A DNA stretch of 34,909 nucleotides. Source: Nocardioides sp. Its GTDB lineage: Bacteria > Actinomycetota > Actinomycetes > Propionibacteriales > Nocardioidaceae. The stretch covers positions 1-34,909 of the forward strand of contig NZ_JAOPXV010000233.1 of assembly GCF_025964975.1 (NCBI RefSeq), written 5' to 3'. Shown here one piece after another: positions 1 through 8,725 of the stretch; the stretch's first letter is position 1; each line of letters begins with the position of its first letter. Made by a program: the position numbers and the translations under genes. The notes beneath the pieces were generated by a model that was given only the letters and a program-made list of their open reading frames with translations, was not told where the DNA came from and searched no databases.

Positions 1-106
1 TCTCGGCCCAAAATCGGCGCTCCACCTCATAAGGCAACGGTGGTTTGACCATCACAACTCCTCACATCAGAGGTGTTGCATCACTACCTAGAACCGAAGG
101 ACCCGA

Positions 107-124
107 GAATGTGGCTCACGCACC
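107..124 (+). repeat. 18-bp direct repeat, copy 1 (upstream of recQ)
   Basis: GAATGTGGCTCACGCACC matches the copy at 2402-2419 at 16 of 18 positions, so the two copies bracket the helicase gene. Its role is unknown; it could be a protein-binding site. The rest of 1-225 shows nothing convincing. Confidence 0.5.
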
Positions 125-225
125 GCCAGTCACGGGCCGCGGCGCCGGGCGTCCCGCGTGCACGGTCGGGGCCAGTCCGAAACGGTGCTTGTGGACGCGC
201 GGTCCCAGCTGTCGGACCGTGTTGG

Positions 226-231
226 TAGACA
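226..231 (+). promoter_or_regulatory. putative -10 element of the RecQ-like helicase gene
   Basis: TAGACA ends 6 nt before the ATG at 238, the same geometry as other first genes in this window. The last base departs from TANNNT. This spacing favours ATG 238 over the GTG at 232 as start, with leaderless translation. No clear -35 was seen. Confidence 0.4.
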
Positions 232-237
232 GTGACC

Positions 238-2346
238 ATGGTGACGGCAGTGAGCGACGACGTACGACGCCAGGCGCGGACCGCGGCAGAGGCGCACCTC
301 CGCGCCCTCGTGGGCCGCGACGACGCGGTCCTGCGTGACGACCAGTGGTCCGCGATCGAGGCGCTCGCCGTCGATGCTCGCCGGTCGCTCGTCGTCCAGC
401 GCACGGGCTGGGGCAAGTCGGCGGTCTACTTCGTGGCGACCCTCCTGCTGCGCGCCCGGGGCGCGGGTCCCACCGTCATCGTCTCCCCGCTCCTCGCCCT
501 GATGCGCAACCAGATCGCCGCTGCTGAGCGCGCCGGGATCCGTGCGGTGACGATCAACTCGACCAACATCGAGCAGTGGCAGCCGATCAACGACACCATC
601 AACTCAGGCGGGGTCGACGTGTTGCTGGTGTCGCCCGAGCGGCTCAACAACCCCGGTTTCCGCGATGAGGTGATGCCGCGTCTCGCGGCGACGTGCGGCC
701 TGCTGGTGGTGGACGAGGCGCACTGCATCTCCGACTGGGGCCACGACTTCCGACCCGACTACCGCCGCATCCGCACCCTCCTCGACACCCTGCCCGTCGG
801 CATCCCGGTGCTTGCCACGACCGCCACCGCCAATGCACGGGTCACCGCCGACGTGGCGGAGCAGCTCGGTCGAGACGTCCTGGTCCTGCGCGGCTCGCTC
901 GATCGCGAGTCATTGCGGCTCGGCGTCGTCCGCCTCAAGACCGCCGAGATGCGGCTGGCCTGGCTGTCCGACCACCTCGCGGAGCAGCCGGGCTCCGGGA
1001 TCATCTACTGCCTCACGGTGGCTGCGACCCAGGAGGTCGCTGCCTATCTCCGCGACCGGGGACACGAGGTCGCGGCCTACTCCGGCCAGACCGACACCAC
1101 CGAGCGGCAGGCCCTCGAGGGCGCGCTGGTCGAAGGCCGGGTCAAGGCGCTGGTCGCCACCTCCGCGTTGGGGATGGGGTTCGATGCCTCCCTCGGGTTC
1201 GTCATCAACCTCGGGGCCCCGCAGTCGCCGGTGGCCTACTACCAGCAGGTCGGCCGTGCGGGTCGTGGCACCGACGACGCCACGGTGGTGCTGCTGCCAC
1301 AGATCGAGGACCGCGACATCTGGGCCTACTTCGCCTCGCTCGCCTTCCCGCCGGAGCAGCTCGTCCGCCAGACCCTGGAGGTGCTCGCCCAGGCACCCGG
1401 CGCGATGAGCACGGTGGCGCTCGAGTCCTACGTCGAGCTCAGCCGCAACCGGCTGGAGACCCTGCTCAAGGTGCTCGACGTCGACGGCGCCGTCCGTCGC
1501 GTGCAGGGGGGGTGGATCTCCACCGGCGAGCCCTGGTCCTACGACGCCGACCGCTATGCCCGAGTCGCAGAGGCACGGCAGCGGGAACAGGACGCGATGT
1601 TGGGCTACCTCGACTCAGACGAGTGCCGGATGCGGTTCCTCCGCTCGCAGCTGGACGACCCGGAGGCGGTCGACTGCGGCCGGTGTGACAACTGCGGGGG
1701 GCTCACCCTGTCGGCGTCGGTGTCGGACGCGGCCGTCGCGGAGGCCGGCGCGGCACTCTCGCGTCCCGGCGTGGGGCTGGAGCCGCGCAAGATGTGGCCG
1801 ACGGCGTTGGCCAACCTCGGGCTCGAACTCAAGGGCAAGATCGCCGACGGCCCCACCGCCGGGCGCGCGATCGCCCGACTCACCGACCTCGGTCACGGCC
1901 AGGCGCTGCGTGCGTTGTTCAGGGTCGGGGTCGAGGACGGACCCGTCCCGGCCCCACTGACCGTCGCGCTCATGGCCGTGATGAAGGACTGGTCGGCCGA
2001 CTGGCAGGAGCGGCCCGTTGCCATCGTGGGGATCGAATCCTCGAGACGGCCCCAGCTCGTCGGCGACCTCGCGACCGGATTGTCCCGGGTGATGAAGCTG
2101 CCGATCGTCGGCAGGTACGCCATCGTGGACCCCTCGGTCGCGCCAGGTCAGGGTGCCGCCAACTCCGCCCAGCGGGTCGCGGCCATCCACCGCCGGTACC
2201 GGCTGGAGGCAGATGTCCCCGCCGGGCCCGTGCTGCTCGTCGATGACCTCGTCGTCAGTGGCTGGACCATGACGATGGCCGGCGTCGCCCTGCGCCAGGC
2301 CGGCGCCAGCGCCGTACTCCCCCTCGCTCTCGGCACCCAGACCTGA
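238..2346 (+). CDS. RecQ-family ATP-dependent DNA helicase with C-terminal phosphoribosyltransferase-like domain
   Basis: A 702-residue superfamily 2 helicase expected to unwind DNA 3' to 5' during repair or recombination. Visible motifs are a Walker A variant GWGKS (58-62), DEAH (159-162), and motif VI QQVGRAGR (336-343). A RecQ zinc cluster has Cys463, 480, 483 and 486 (C-x16-C-x2-C-x2-C). The last ~200 residues are not the HRDC domain of E. coli RecQ. They contain VLLVDDLVVSGWT (665-677), which fits the PRPP-binding signature of type I phosphoribosyltransferases. The protein is therefore a helicase-PRTase fusion; whether the PRTase part is catalytic or a nucleotide sensor is unknown. GTG 232 is an alternative start. 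It stands alone, converging on the exporter gene. Confidence 0.88.
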   Translation: MVTAVSDDVRRQARTAAEAHLRALVGRDDAVLRDDQWSAIEALAVDARRSLVVQRTGWGKSAVYFVATLLLRARGAGPTVIVSPLLALMRNQIAAAERAGIRAVTINSTNIEQWQPINDTINSGGVDVLLVSPERLNNPGFRDEVMPRLAATCGLLVVDEAHCISDWGHDFRPDYRRIRTLLDTLPVGIPVLATTATANARVTADVAEQLGRDVLVLRGSLDRESLRLGVVRLKTAEMRLAWLSDHLAEQPGSGIIYCLTVAATQEVAAYLRDRGHEVAAYSGQTDTTERQALEGALVEGRVKALVATSALGMGFDASLGFVINLGAPQSPVAYYQQVGRAGRGTDDATVVLLPQIEDRDIWAYFASLAFPPEQLVRQTLEVLAQAPGAMSTVALESYVELSRNRLETLLKVLDVDGAVRRVQGGWISTGEPWSYDADRYARVAEARQREQDAMLGYLDSDECRMRFLRSQLDDPEAVDCGRCDNCGGLTLSASVSDAAVAEAGAALSRPGVGLEPRKMWPTALANLGLELKGKIADGPTAGRAIARLTDLGHGQALRALFRVGVEDGPVPAPLTVALMAVMKDWSADWQERPVAIVGIESSRRPQLVGDLATGLSRVMKLPIVGRYAIVDPSVAPGQGAANSAQRVAAIHRRYRLEADVPAGPVLLVDDLVVSGWTMTMAGVALRQAGASAVLPLALGTQT

Positions 2347-2383
2347 ACACTGGCCCCAGGGTCTGGAGCGGGCGGTGAGTCAC

Positions 2384-2409
2384 CCACATCCCGCGCGTCC
2401 GGAATGTGG
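2384..2409. terminator. imperfect hairpin between convergent genes, possible terminator
   Basis: CCACAT (2384-2389) pairs with ATGTGG (2404-2409), extended by CC/GG after one mismatch, around an 8-nt loop. It lies between the convergent recQ-like and exporter genes. There is no T tract, so a terminator role is tentative. The right arm overlaps the second repeat copy. Confidence 0.3.
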
Positions 2410-2419
2410 CTTACACACC
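2402..2419 (+). repeat. 18-bp direct repeat, copy 2 (downstream of recQ)
   Basis: GAATGTGGCTTACACACC is the partner of the copy at 107-124, with two differences. It sits between two convergent gene ends, an unusual place for a promoter operator. Confidence 0.5.
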
Positions 2420-2500
2420 CTTGGTATCAGGGTGGGGGGTACGTCGTCGGCACGCTCCCGGGGTCGGGGCAGGCGCACCTCGAGGCGGTGATCGGGTTGT

Positions 2501-4081
2501 TCAGTGACCCATCATCGCGGCCGGGTCGACGGACGCGACCTTCTTGCGCGGCAGGAAGGCCGCCGGGATGAGGCAGCACGCGACGAGGACGGTGGCGACG
2601 ACGAAGACCGTGGCGAACGAGTCGGCAAGCGCGACCTGACCCTGCGCCACGAGAGCAGTGAACTGGTCGACCGGCAGGCCGAACCGCTCCGCGAGGCCGG
2701 CGAGGACCGAGGGATCACCGTCGGCGGGCCTGGCAGCCAGGAACGCCTGAGCTGAGGCACTGCTCTTGATCTCGTTGGTGAGGATCACCGAGAACAGCGC
2801 GGTGCCGATCGACGCCGCGACCTGCTGGGTGATGTTGAGCAGCGTCGAGCCGCGCGCCACGTTGTGCGCCGTCAGGGTCGCGAGTGCGGCGGTCATGATC
2901 GGCATCATCGTGGCGCCCATCCCGAGCCCCATCACGAACAGGGCGCCGAGCATATAGGTGTAGGAGGTGGCAGCGTCGATCTGGGTGAACATCGCCATGC
3001 CGATCGTGATCACGGTGATGCCGACGAGCACGATCTTGCCGGGGCCGATCTTGTCGGCCAGGATCCCGGCGATCGGCATCGTGATCATCGCGCCGACGCC
3101 CTGCGGGGCGAGCAGCAGGCCGGCCCCGAGGGCGTCCTCGCCGCGGACCTGGATGAAGTAGAGAGGGAACAGCAACGAGGCGCCGAAGAACGCGATGGCG
3201 AAGAGCATCATCGCGAGGACCGCGACGGTCATGTCCTTGTTCTTGAACAGGCGCAGCTCGACCAACGGGTGCAGGTTGCGGCGAGCCAGGGCCCACGGCA
3301 CGAAGGCGATGATCAGGACGATGCCGAGGACCATCGGGACCATGACTTCGCGCGCGAGTGCGGTGCCGTGCTCGGGGATCGAGCTGACGCCGTACAGGAA
3401 GGCGGCGAGACCCGGGGAGAGCAGCAGCATGCCCAGCCAGTCGAACGTCTCCGACGGCTCGACCGAGTCCTGGGGCAGGACGATCCACGCGTAGACGATG
3501 GCGGCGATCCCGATCGGCAGGTTGATCAGGAAGATCCAGTGCCAGGAGACGGCATCGATCAGGGCGCCACCGACAATGGGTCCGAAGATGGGCCCGAGGA
3601 GCATGGGGATGCCCAGCACGGCCATCACGCGACCGATGCGCTCCGGACCGGCGGCGCGGGTCAGGATGGTCATGCCGAGCGGCATGAGCATGCCCCCGCC
3701 GAGACCCTGCAGGACGCGGTAGAGCACGAGCAGCTCGAGGCTCGTGGCGGTCGCGCACAGCACGGAACCCGCAGTGAAGAGCAGGACGGCGAGGAGGTAG
3801 AGCCGCTTCGTGCCGAACCGGTCGGCGGCCCAGCCGGTGAGCGGGATGACGCTCGCCAGGGCCAGTGTGTAGCCGGTCATCGTCCACGCCACCTCGGCCG
3901 CAGTGGCGTCGAACTCCTCCTGGAAGGTGTTCAGCGCCACCGAGACGACGGTGATGTCGAGGATGGACATGATGGCGCCCAGCACGACGACACCCGCCAC
4001 CATCAGGACGTTCTTGTCCAGCTTGTCGCTGGGGGTCGTGGGGTCGCTCTGACCTGGCTGGCTCTGAATCTGGGTGGTCAC
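2501..4081 (-). CDS. MFS multidrug exporter, DHA2 (EmrB/QacA) family
   Basis: A 526-residue inner-membrane protein expected to expel drugs or other toxic compounds by proton antiport. Length and hydrophobic pattern fit the 14-helix DHA2 family. After the first helix (SILDITVVSVALNTF), motif A reads GWAADRFGTKR between helices 2 and 3, followed by YRVLQGLGGGMLMPLG. The antiporter motif C is GIPMLLGPIFGPIVGG in helix 5. The start is GTG at 4079-4081, six nt behind a TAGCCT hexamer. It lies 58 bp downstream of the dipeptidase gene on the same strand but seems to have its own promoter. Substrate cannot be read from the sequence. Confidence 0.92.
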   Translation of the reverse strand: MTTQIQSQPGQSDPTTPSDKLDKNVLMVAGVVVLGAIMSILDITVVSVALNTFQEEFDATAAEVAWTMTGYTLALASVIPLTGWAADRFGTKRLYLLAVLLFTAGSVLCATATSLELLVLYRVLQGLGGGMLMPLGMTILTRAAGPERIGRVMAVLGIPMLLGPIFGPIVGGALIDAVSWHWIFLINLPIGIAAIVYAWIVLPQDSVEPSETFDWLGMLLLSPGLAAFLYGVSSIPEHGTALAREVMVPMVLGIVLIIAFVPWALARRNLHPLVELRLFKNKDMTVAVLAMMLFAIAFFGASLLFPLYFIQVRGEDALGAGLLLAPQGVGAMITMPIAGILADKIGPGKIVLVGITVITIGMAMFTQIDAATSYTYMLGALFVMGLGMGATMMPIMTAALATLTAHNVARGSTLLNITQQVAASIGTALFSVILTNEIKSSASAQAFLAARPADGDPSVLAGLAERFGLPVDQFTALVAQGQVALADSFATVFVVATVLVACCLIPAAFLPRKKVASVDPAAMMGH

Positions 4082-4087
4082 GAGACG

Positions 4088-4093
4088 AGGCTA
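4088..4093 (-). promoter_or_regulatory. putative -10 of exporter gene (leaderless)
   Basis: On the minus strand TAGCCT is followed by six bases and then the GTG start at 4081. It lies in the short gap after the dipeptidase stop. Confidence 0.5.
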
Positions 4094-4139
4094 GGGGTTG
4101 GGGCAGACCGCCAGGCAATCGTTGCGGCGGTGGCGCTGG

Positions 4140-5339
4140 TCACCCCTGGTCGTCGGCCCCGGGGGCGTCCACGTCCTCGATGCGGGCCAGGCTCGGCCCG
4201 CGACGCTGCTGGAGCTCGCGGGCGCCGGTCTCGGTCGCGCGCATGACCCGCAGGATGTTGCGGCAGGCCAGCCGCCCGAGGTCCGACTCGGACCACCCTG
4301 CCTCCGCGAGTGCTCCGAGGAGCGCGGGATAGCGGCTGACGTCATCCAGTCCGCGTGGCAGCACCTCGACGCCGTCGTAGTCGCCGCCGAGGCCGACATG
4401 GTCGATCCCGGCGACCTCACGGACGTGCTCGCAGTGCCTCACCACGTCGGTCAGGTCTGCGAGCGGCTGAGGGTGGGCGAGGCGGTAGGAGTCGTAGAAC
4501 GGCCCGAAACGGGCGCCGTCGGCCTCGGTGATCCCCTCGGCAGCCGCGGCCTCGACGACGCCGCGATGCCAGTCGGCGCAGGCTTCGTTGACGAAGGCGG
4601 GCACGAACGTGACCATGCAGACCCCGCCCTGGTCGCGCAGCGACTCGAGCACGTCGTCGGGCACGTTGCGAGGGCTCTCGGTCACCGCACGCGCCGAGCT
4701 GTGGCTGAAGATCGCCGGCACCTCGGTCACGGCGAGAGCGTCGCGCATCGTGTCGGCCGAGACGTGGGAGAGGTCGACCATCATGCCGAGCCGGTTCATC
4801 TCGCGCACGACCTCGCGCCCGAACGCGGTGAGTCCCCTGGCGACGGGTACGTCGGTCGCCGAGTCCGCCCACGGCGTGTTCGCGTTGTGGGTCAGCGTGA
4901 GGTAGCGGACGCCGAGCGCATGCAGCTGGCGGAGCGTGCCGAGCGAGCTGTTGATGCAGTGTCCGCCCTCGGCTCCCATCAGCGACGCCATCCGTCCGCT
5001 CGACCACGCCGCTTCGACGTCGTGGGCGGTCACCGCGAGCGCCAGCTGGTCGGGGTATCGCTGGGTCAGGTTGTACGCCGCATCGACCTGCTCGAGCGTC
5101 GCGCTCACGGCGTCGTCGCCGGTGAGTCGGGTCGGCACGTAGACGGACCAGAACTGTGCTCCCACGCCGCCGACGCGCATCCGGGGCAGGTCGGTGTGGG
5201 TGGGGGTACTGCCCGCAGTGAGGTCAGTGCCGACGTCGAGGCGTCCGAAGTCGTAGCCGGTCGCGACCCTCGCGGTCCAGAGCAGGTCGTTGTGGCCGTC
5301 GATGACGGGGTTCTCGGCGAGCAGTGCATCGAGGTCCAT
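4140..5339 (-). CDS. membrane dipeptidase, peptidase family M19
   Basis: A 399-residue zinc-dependent dipeptidase of the renal dipeptidase type, which hydrolyses dipeptides, sometimes with D-residues, and in some members beta-lactams. The N-terminal metal motif is DGHNDLLW, with His16 and Asp18. Family blocks follow in order: SLMGAEGGH with the bridging Glu, RYLTLTHN, MVDLSHVS, FSHSSARAV, and near the C-terminus IDHVGLGGDYDGV. No signal peptide is visible, so it is probably cytoplasmic. The ATG start is 8 nt beyond the stop of the glutathione peroxidase gene, so both are likely cotranscribed. The physiological substrate is unknown. Confidence 0.93.
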   Translation of the reverse strand: MDLDALLAENPVIDGHNDLLWTARVATGYDFGRLDVGTDLTAGSTPTHTDLPRMRVGGVGAQFWSVYVPTRLTGDDAVSATLEQVDAAYNLTQRYPDQLALAVTAHDVEAAWSSGRMASLMGAEGGHCINSSLGTLRQLHALGVRYLTLTHNANTPWADSATDVPVARGLTAFGREVVREMNRLGMMVDLSHVSADTMRDALAVTEVPAIFSHSSARAVTESPRNVPDDVLESLRDQGGVCMVTFVPAFVNEACADWHRGVVEAAAAEGITEADGARFGPFYDSYRLAHPQPLADLTDVVRHCEHVREVAGIDHVGLGGDYDGVEVLPRGLDDVSRYPALLGALAEAGWSESDLGRLACRNILRVMRATETGARELQQRRGPSLARIEDVDAPGADDQG

Positions 5340-5347
5340 GACGTGGA

Positions 5348-5836
5348 CTAGCCGAGCAGCGGCTCGATCTGGGCGCGGATCTGCGGGTCCTGTGGCTCGA
5401 TGCCGGGGTTGAAGCGGGCCACGACTGCGCCGTCAGCGGAGATGAGGAACTTCTCGAAGTTCCACTGGATGTCGCCGGCCTGCCCCGACTCGTTGGGCGT
5501 CTCGACCAGCTGCCGGTAGATCTCGTGGCGGCCCTCCCCGTTGACCTCGACCTTCTCGCTCATGGGGAAGGTCACGCCGTAGGTCGCGGAGCAGAACTCT
5601 GCGATCTCCTCGGTGGTGCCGGGCTCCTGTCCGCCGAACTGGTTGCAGGGGACGCCGACGACGGTGAACCCGCGAGGCTCGAGCTCCTCGTGGAGCTTCT
5701 CCAGCTCGGCGTACTGCGGGGTGAGTCCACACTTGCTGGCGACGTTGACCAGCAGCGCCGCCCGGCCACCGGTGAGGTCTCGCAGGCTGCCGGGGCTGCC
5801 GTCGAGTCGGGCAAGGGGGGCGTCGAGGATGCTCAT
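5348..5836 (-). CDS. glutathione peroxidase family thiol peroxidase
   Basis: A 162-residue peroxidase that reduces hydrogen peroxide and organic hydroperoxides. The active-site block NVASKCGLTPQY carries Cys36 in place of selenocysteine. The catalytic partners are in place: Gln70 in FGGQEPG, and Trp125-Asn126 in IQWNFEKF. A second Cys at 64 (GVPCNQF) and Cys82 are present. Such Cys enzymes usually take electrons from thioredoxin (in actinobacteria possibly mycoredoxin) rather than glutathione. The minus-strand frame stays open far upstream, but ATG 5834-5836, seven nt after TAGCGT, is the sensible start. It is first in a probable operon with the M19 dipeptidase. Confidence 0.93.
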   Translation of the reverse strand: MSILDAPLARLDGSPGSLRDLTGGRAALLVNVASKCGLTPQYAELEKLHEELEPRGFTVVGVPCNQFGGQEPGTTEEIAEFCSATYGVTFPMSEKVEVNGEGRHEIYRQLVETPNESGQAGDIQWNFEKFLISADGAVVARFNPGIEPQDPQIRAQIEPLLG

Positions 5837-5843
5837 GGCCAGA

Positions 5844-5849
5844 ACGCTA
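5844..5849 (-). promoter_or_regulatory. putative -10 of peroxidase-dipeptidase operon (leaderless)
   Basis: On the minus strand TAGCGT is followed by seven bases and the ATG at 5836. It is divergent from the promoter of the SNF2 gene. Confidence 0.5.
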
Positions 5850-5886
5850 ACAACCGCTCGGGGAACTCGCCGTCGGTGCCGGGCGT

Positions 5887-5892
5887 TAGCCT
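5887..5892 (+). promoter_or_regulatory. putative -10 of SNF2/SWIM operon
   Basis: TAGCCT lies 55 nt upstream of the GTG start at 5948. Here the transcript would have a leader with a ribosome-binding site, GGAGG at 5937-5941, six nt before the start. Confidence 0.35.
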
Positions 5893-5947
5893 CCAACGCG
5901 TCCGCGGATCTCGTCCGCGCGCGCGTCGGTGACGGTGGAGGTAGTGC

Positions 5948-8725
5948 GTGAGCTTTGTCCCGGTGACCGGTCCCGCGAGCTTCCGCGCGGGGGAGCCGCC
6001 GAGGGACGGGCTGGTGGAGTTCTCCGATGATCGGCGCACCGTGTCGCTGCCCATCCGAGGCGCCCTGCCAGTGCTGACCAGTGCCCACTCCCGCGACGAC
6101 CTGCACCCGAGCGTCGCCCTGCTCAGCGGGGCGGCGTTGCTGGGCATGCGGCTCGTGGCGGCGGGGAAGTTCGGTCCCGCCCCGAGCGGCCTGGCCTGGC
6201 AGGTGGGTGCACTCGACCGGGACGACGAGGAACGCATCACCCGGCTGGCCAATGCCCGAGCACACGCCGGACTGGACGCGGCGACGGCGGAGGGCATCGT
6301 GCGCGCCGTGCTCGACGCCGTCGTGGACGCGATGCCCCGCGCTGCTCCGATCGCCACGCGCCGGGCTCCGATCGCCGGCGGTGGCGCCGGGGCTGGTGCT
6401 GGTGCCGGTGCCGGTGCCGGGTCGTCCCGGCACACCGTGGACCCCGACTTCACTCGCCGGCTGCAGGAGCGAGTCGCCCGTGCTCGGGCGCGGTCCAGTG
6501 ACGACCGTCCCCAGCTGGTCACCATCGCGTTGCGGATCGAGGCCGACGAGGAAGAGCTCGTCGCCGGCGCGGTCCGGGTCGTGCTCCAGGTCCATGCCGC
6601 GGAGAATGCCGCCCACGTCTGCGACGCGGCGATCCTCTGGACCGAGTCGGGCCCCGAGGCCAGCCATGGCTTCGGTGACCGGGCCCGCACCCACGCCGGC
6701 ATCGCGCTGCGTGCCGCTGCCGATGCCTGGCCGGTCCTCGAGCGCTTCCTCGAGCTCCGGGTCCCCGACGAGCTGACCCTCGACACCGACGAGCTCGTCA
6801 GCCTCCTCGACTCCGGTGTCGCGGCGCTCACCCAGGCCGGCGTCGACGTGCTGTGGCCACGCCACCTCGACCGCGACCTCACCGCGAAGGTCGAGCTCAC
6901 CGAGGCGCGCAAGGGCGCGGGGAAGCGCGAGGAGGCACTCCAGACGGGACTGTTCGGCCCCGATGCCCTCTTCGGCTTCCAGTGGCAGCTGGCGCTTCAT
7001 GGCGACTCGCTGACCGAGGACGAGATGGACCAGCTGGCCGGCGCAGTCTCGCCGATCATCAAGATCCGCGACAACTGGACGGTCGTCGACCCGGCAATGC
7101 TCAAGCGGGCCAAGCGCCGGATGATCCGCACCGTCCAGCCCGCGGCCGCCCTGGCGGCGACCTTGACCAACGTGGTCCAGATCGAGGACGTCCAGCACGA
7201 GGCCGTCGTCGGCGCCTCGCTGCTGAAGGTGCGTGACCGGCTCCTGGCCGCCGGCACCCGCCCACCGGTCGACGTGCCTCCCGGCCTTGCCGCCACGCTG
7301 CGCGACTACCAGCGCCAAGGCCTCACCTGGCTGACCGAGCTCACCGACCTCGGTCTCGGCGCCTGCCTCGCCGACGACATGGGACTCGGCAAGACGGTTC
7401 AGGTCATCGCGCTGCACCTGCATCGTGCCTCGACGGGACCGGACGACGGCGGGGGCGGCCCCACGCTCGTGGTCTGCCCCGCCTCCCTGCTCGGCAACTG
7501 GGAGGCGGAGATCCGTCGCTTCGCGCCGGGCGTCGCCGTACGCCGCTTCCACGGGTCCGCACGCAGCTTGAGCGCGACCACGAGCGACGGGGGCTTCGTG
7601 CTCACCACCTACGGCACCATGCGCCGCGACGCCGCGGCCCTTGCCGAGATCGCCTGGGACCTCGTGGTCGCCGACGAGGCACAGCACGTCAAGAACGCGC
7701 AGTCCTCCACGTCGAAAGCGCTCCGGACGATCCCCAGCAGGGCGCGCGTGGCCCTGACCGGCACCCCGGTCGAGAACAACCTGACCGAGCTGTGGGCGAT
7801 CCTCGACTGGGCGATCCCCGGCCTGCTGGGCAGTCGCAACGCCTTCCGCAAGGTGTGGGCTGCACCGATCGAGGCGGGGGTCGACTCCGGCAAGACGCGA
7901 CAGTTCGCCGAGCTCATCGGTCCCTTCCTCATGCGACGCCGCAAGTCCGACCCGGGCATCGCGCCCGAGCTGCCGCCCAAGACGGAGACCGACCACCTCC
8001 TCGGACTGACCCGCGAGCAGGTCGTGCTCTACGAGACCTACGTCCGCGACTGCATGCGGCGCATCGAGGAGGCCGACGAGGACACCCGACGCGGGTTGGT
8101 GCTCAAGCTGCTCACCGGGCTCAAGCAGATCTGCAACCACCCGGCCCACTTCCTCAAGCAGACCAACCCCAGGCTTACCGGGCGCTCGGAGAAGCTCGAC
8201 CTGCTCGACGAGCTCATCGGCACGGTCCTCGCCGAAGACGGCGCGGTGCTGCTCTTCACGCAATACGTCGCGATGGCTCGCCTGCTCGAGCAGCACTTGA
8301 CCAAGGCCGGGGTCACCCACCAGTTCCTCCACGGTGGCACGCGCGTGGCGGAGCGCGAGCGCATGGTGGCCCGCTTCCAGGACGGCGCCGCGCCGGTCTT
8401 CCTCCTCTCGCTGAAGGCAGGCGGGACCGGGCTCAACCTGACGCGAGCCGACCACGTCATCCACGTCGACCGCTGGTGGAACCCCGCCGTCGAGGACCAG
8501 GCGACCGACCGTGCCTACCGGATCGGCCAGACCAAGCCGGTGCAGGTGCACCGTTTCATCACCCAGGGCACGATCGAGGAGAAGATCGCCGAGCTGCTCA
8601 CCCGCAAGAAGGCCTTGGCCGACTCGGTCCTGGCGCAGGGAGAGACCGCGCTGACCGAGCTCAGCAACGACGCGCTGCGCGACCTCGTCACCTTGCGCAC
8701 GCGTCCCGACGCCGGTGACGGCTGA
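5948..8725 (+). CDS. SNF2/RapA-type helicase-like ATPase
   Basis: A 925-residue SNF2-family DNA translocase, probably remodelling protein-DNA or polymerase-DNA complexes. The first ~440 residues match the helicase-associated N-terminal region of bacterial SNF2 proteins. A low-complexity Gly/Ala run near residues 144-158 comes from a GGTGCC-like hexamer repeat at 6379-6420. The ATPase core has DDMGLGKTVQ (Walker A, ~475-484), DEAQHVKN (motif II, ~575) and LTGTPVENN (motif III, ~602). The C-terminal lobe ends in ATDRAYRIGQTKPVQ (~850), typical of SNF2. The start is GTG with GGAGG six nt upstream. Its stop overlaps the start of the SWIM gene, so the two are made together. Confidence 0.93.
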   Translation: MSFVPVTGPASFRAGEPPRDGLVEFSDDRRTVSLPIRGALPVLTSAHSRDDLHPSVALLSGAALLGMRLVAAGKFGPAPSGLAWQVGALDRDDEERITRLANARAHAGLDAATAEGIVRAVLDAVVDAMPRAAPIATRRAPIAGGGAGAGAGAGAGAGSSRHTVDPDFTRRLQERVARARARSSDDRPQLVTIALRIEADEEELVAGAVRVVLQVHAAENAAHVCDAAILWTESGPEASHGFGDRARTHAGIALRAAADAWPVLERFLELRVPDELTLDTDELVSLLDSGVAALTQAGVDVLWPRHLDRDLTAKVELTEARKGAGKREEALQTGLFGPDALFGFQWQLALHGDSLTEDEMDQLAGAVSPIIKIRDNWTVVDPAMLKRAKRRMIRTVQPAAALAATLTNVVQIEDVQHEAVVGASLLKVRDRLLAAGTRPPVDVPPGLAATLRDYQRQGLTWLTELTDLGLGACLADDMGLGKTVQVIALHLHRASTGPDDGGGGPTLVVCPASLLGNWEAEIRRFAPGVAVRRFHGSARSLSATTSDGGFVLTTYGTMRRDAAALAEIAWDLVVADEAQHVKNAQSSTSKALRTIPSRARVALTGTPVENNLTELWAILDWAIPGLLGSRNAFRKVWAAPIEAGVDSGKTRQFAELIGPFLMRRRKSDPGIAPELPPKTETDHLLGLTREQVVLYETYVRDCMRRIEEADEDTRRGLVLKLLTGLKQICNHPAHFLKQTNPRLTGRSEKLDLLDELIGTVLAEDGAVLLFTQYVAMARLLEQHLTKAGVTHQFLHGGTRVAERERMVARFQDGAAPVFLLSLKAGGTGLNLTRADHVIHVDRWWNPAVEDQATDRAYRIGQTKPVQVHRFITQGTIEEKIAELLTRKKALADSVLAQGETALTELSNDALRDLVTLRTRPDAGDG

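Noticed and set aside
2864..4246. 460-codon plus-strand frame across the exporter
   Set aside because: His/Asp/Glu/Gly-rich shadow of the minus-strand membrane protein, with no recognisable domain.
5837..8551. Very long minus-strand open frame continuing upstream of the glutathione peroxidase
   Set aside because: It is antisense to the SNF2 gene, has low-complexity composition and no domain, and arises from GC-rich codon bias. Only the last 163 codons are real.
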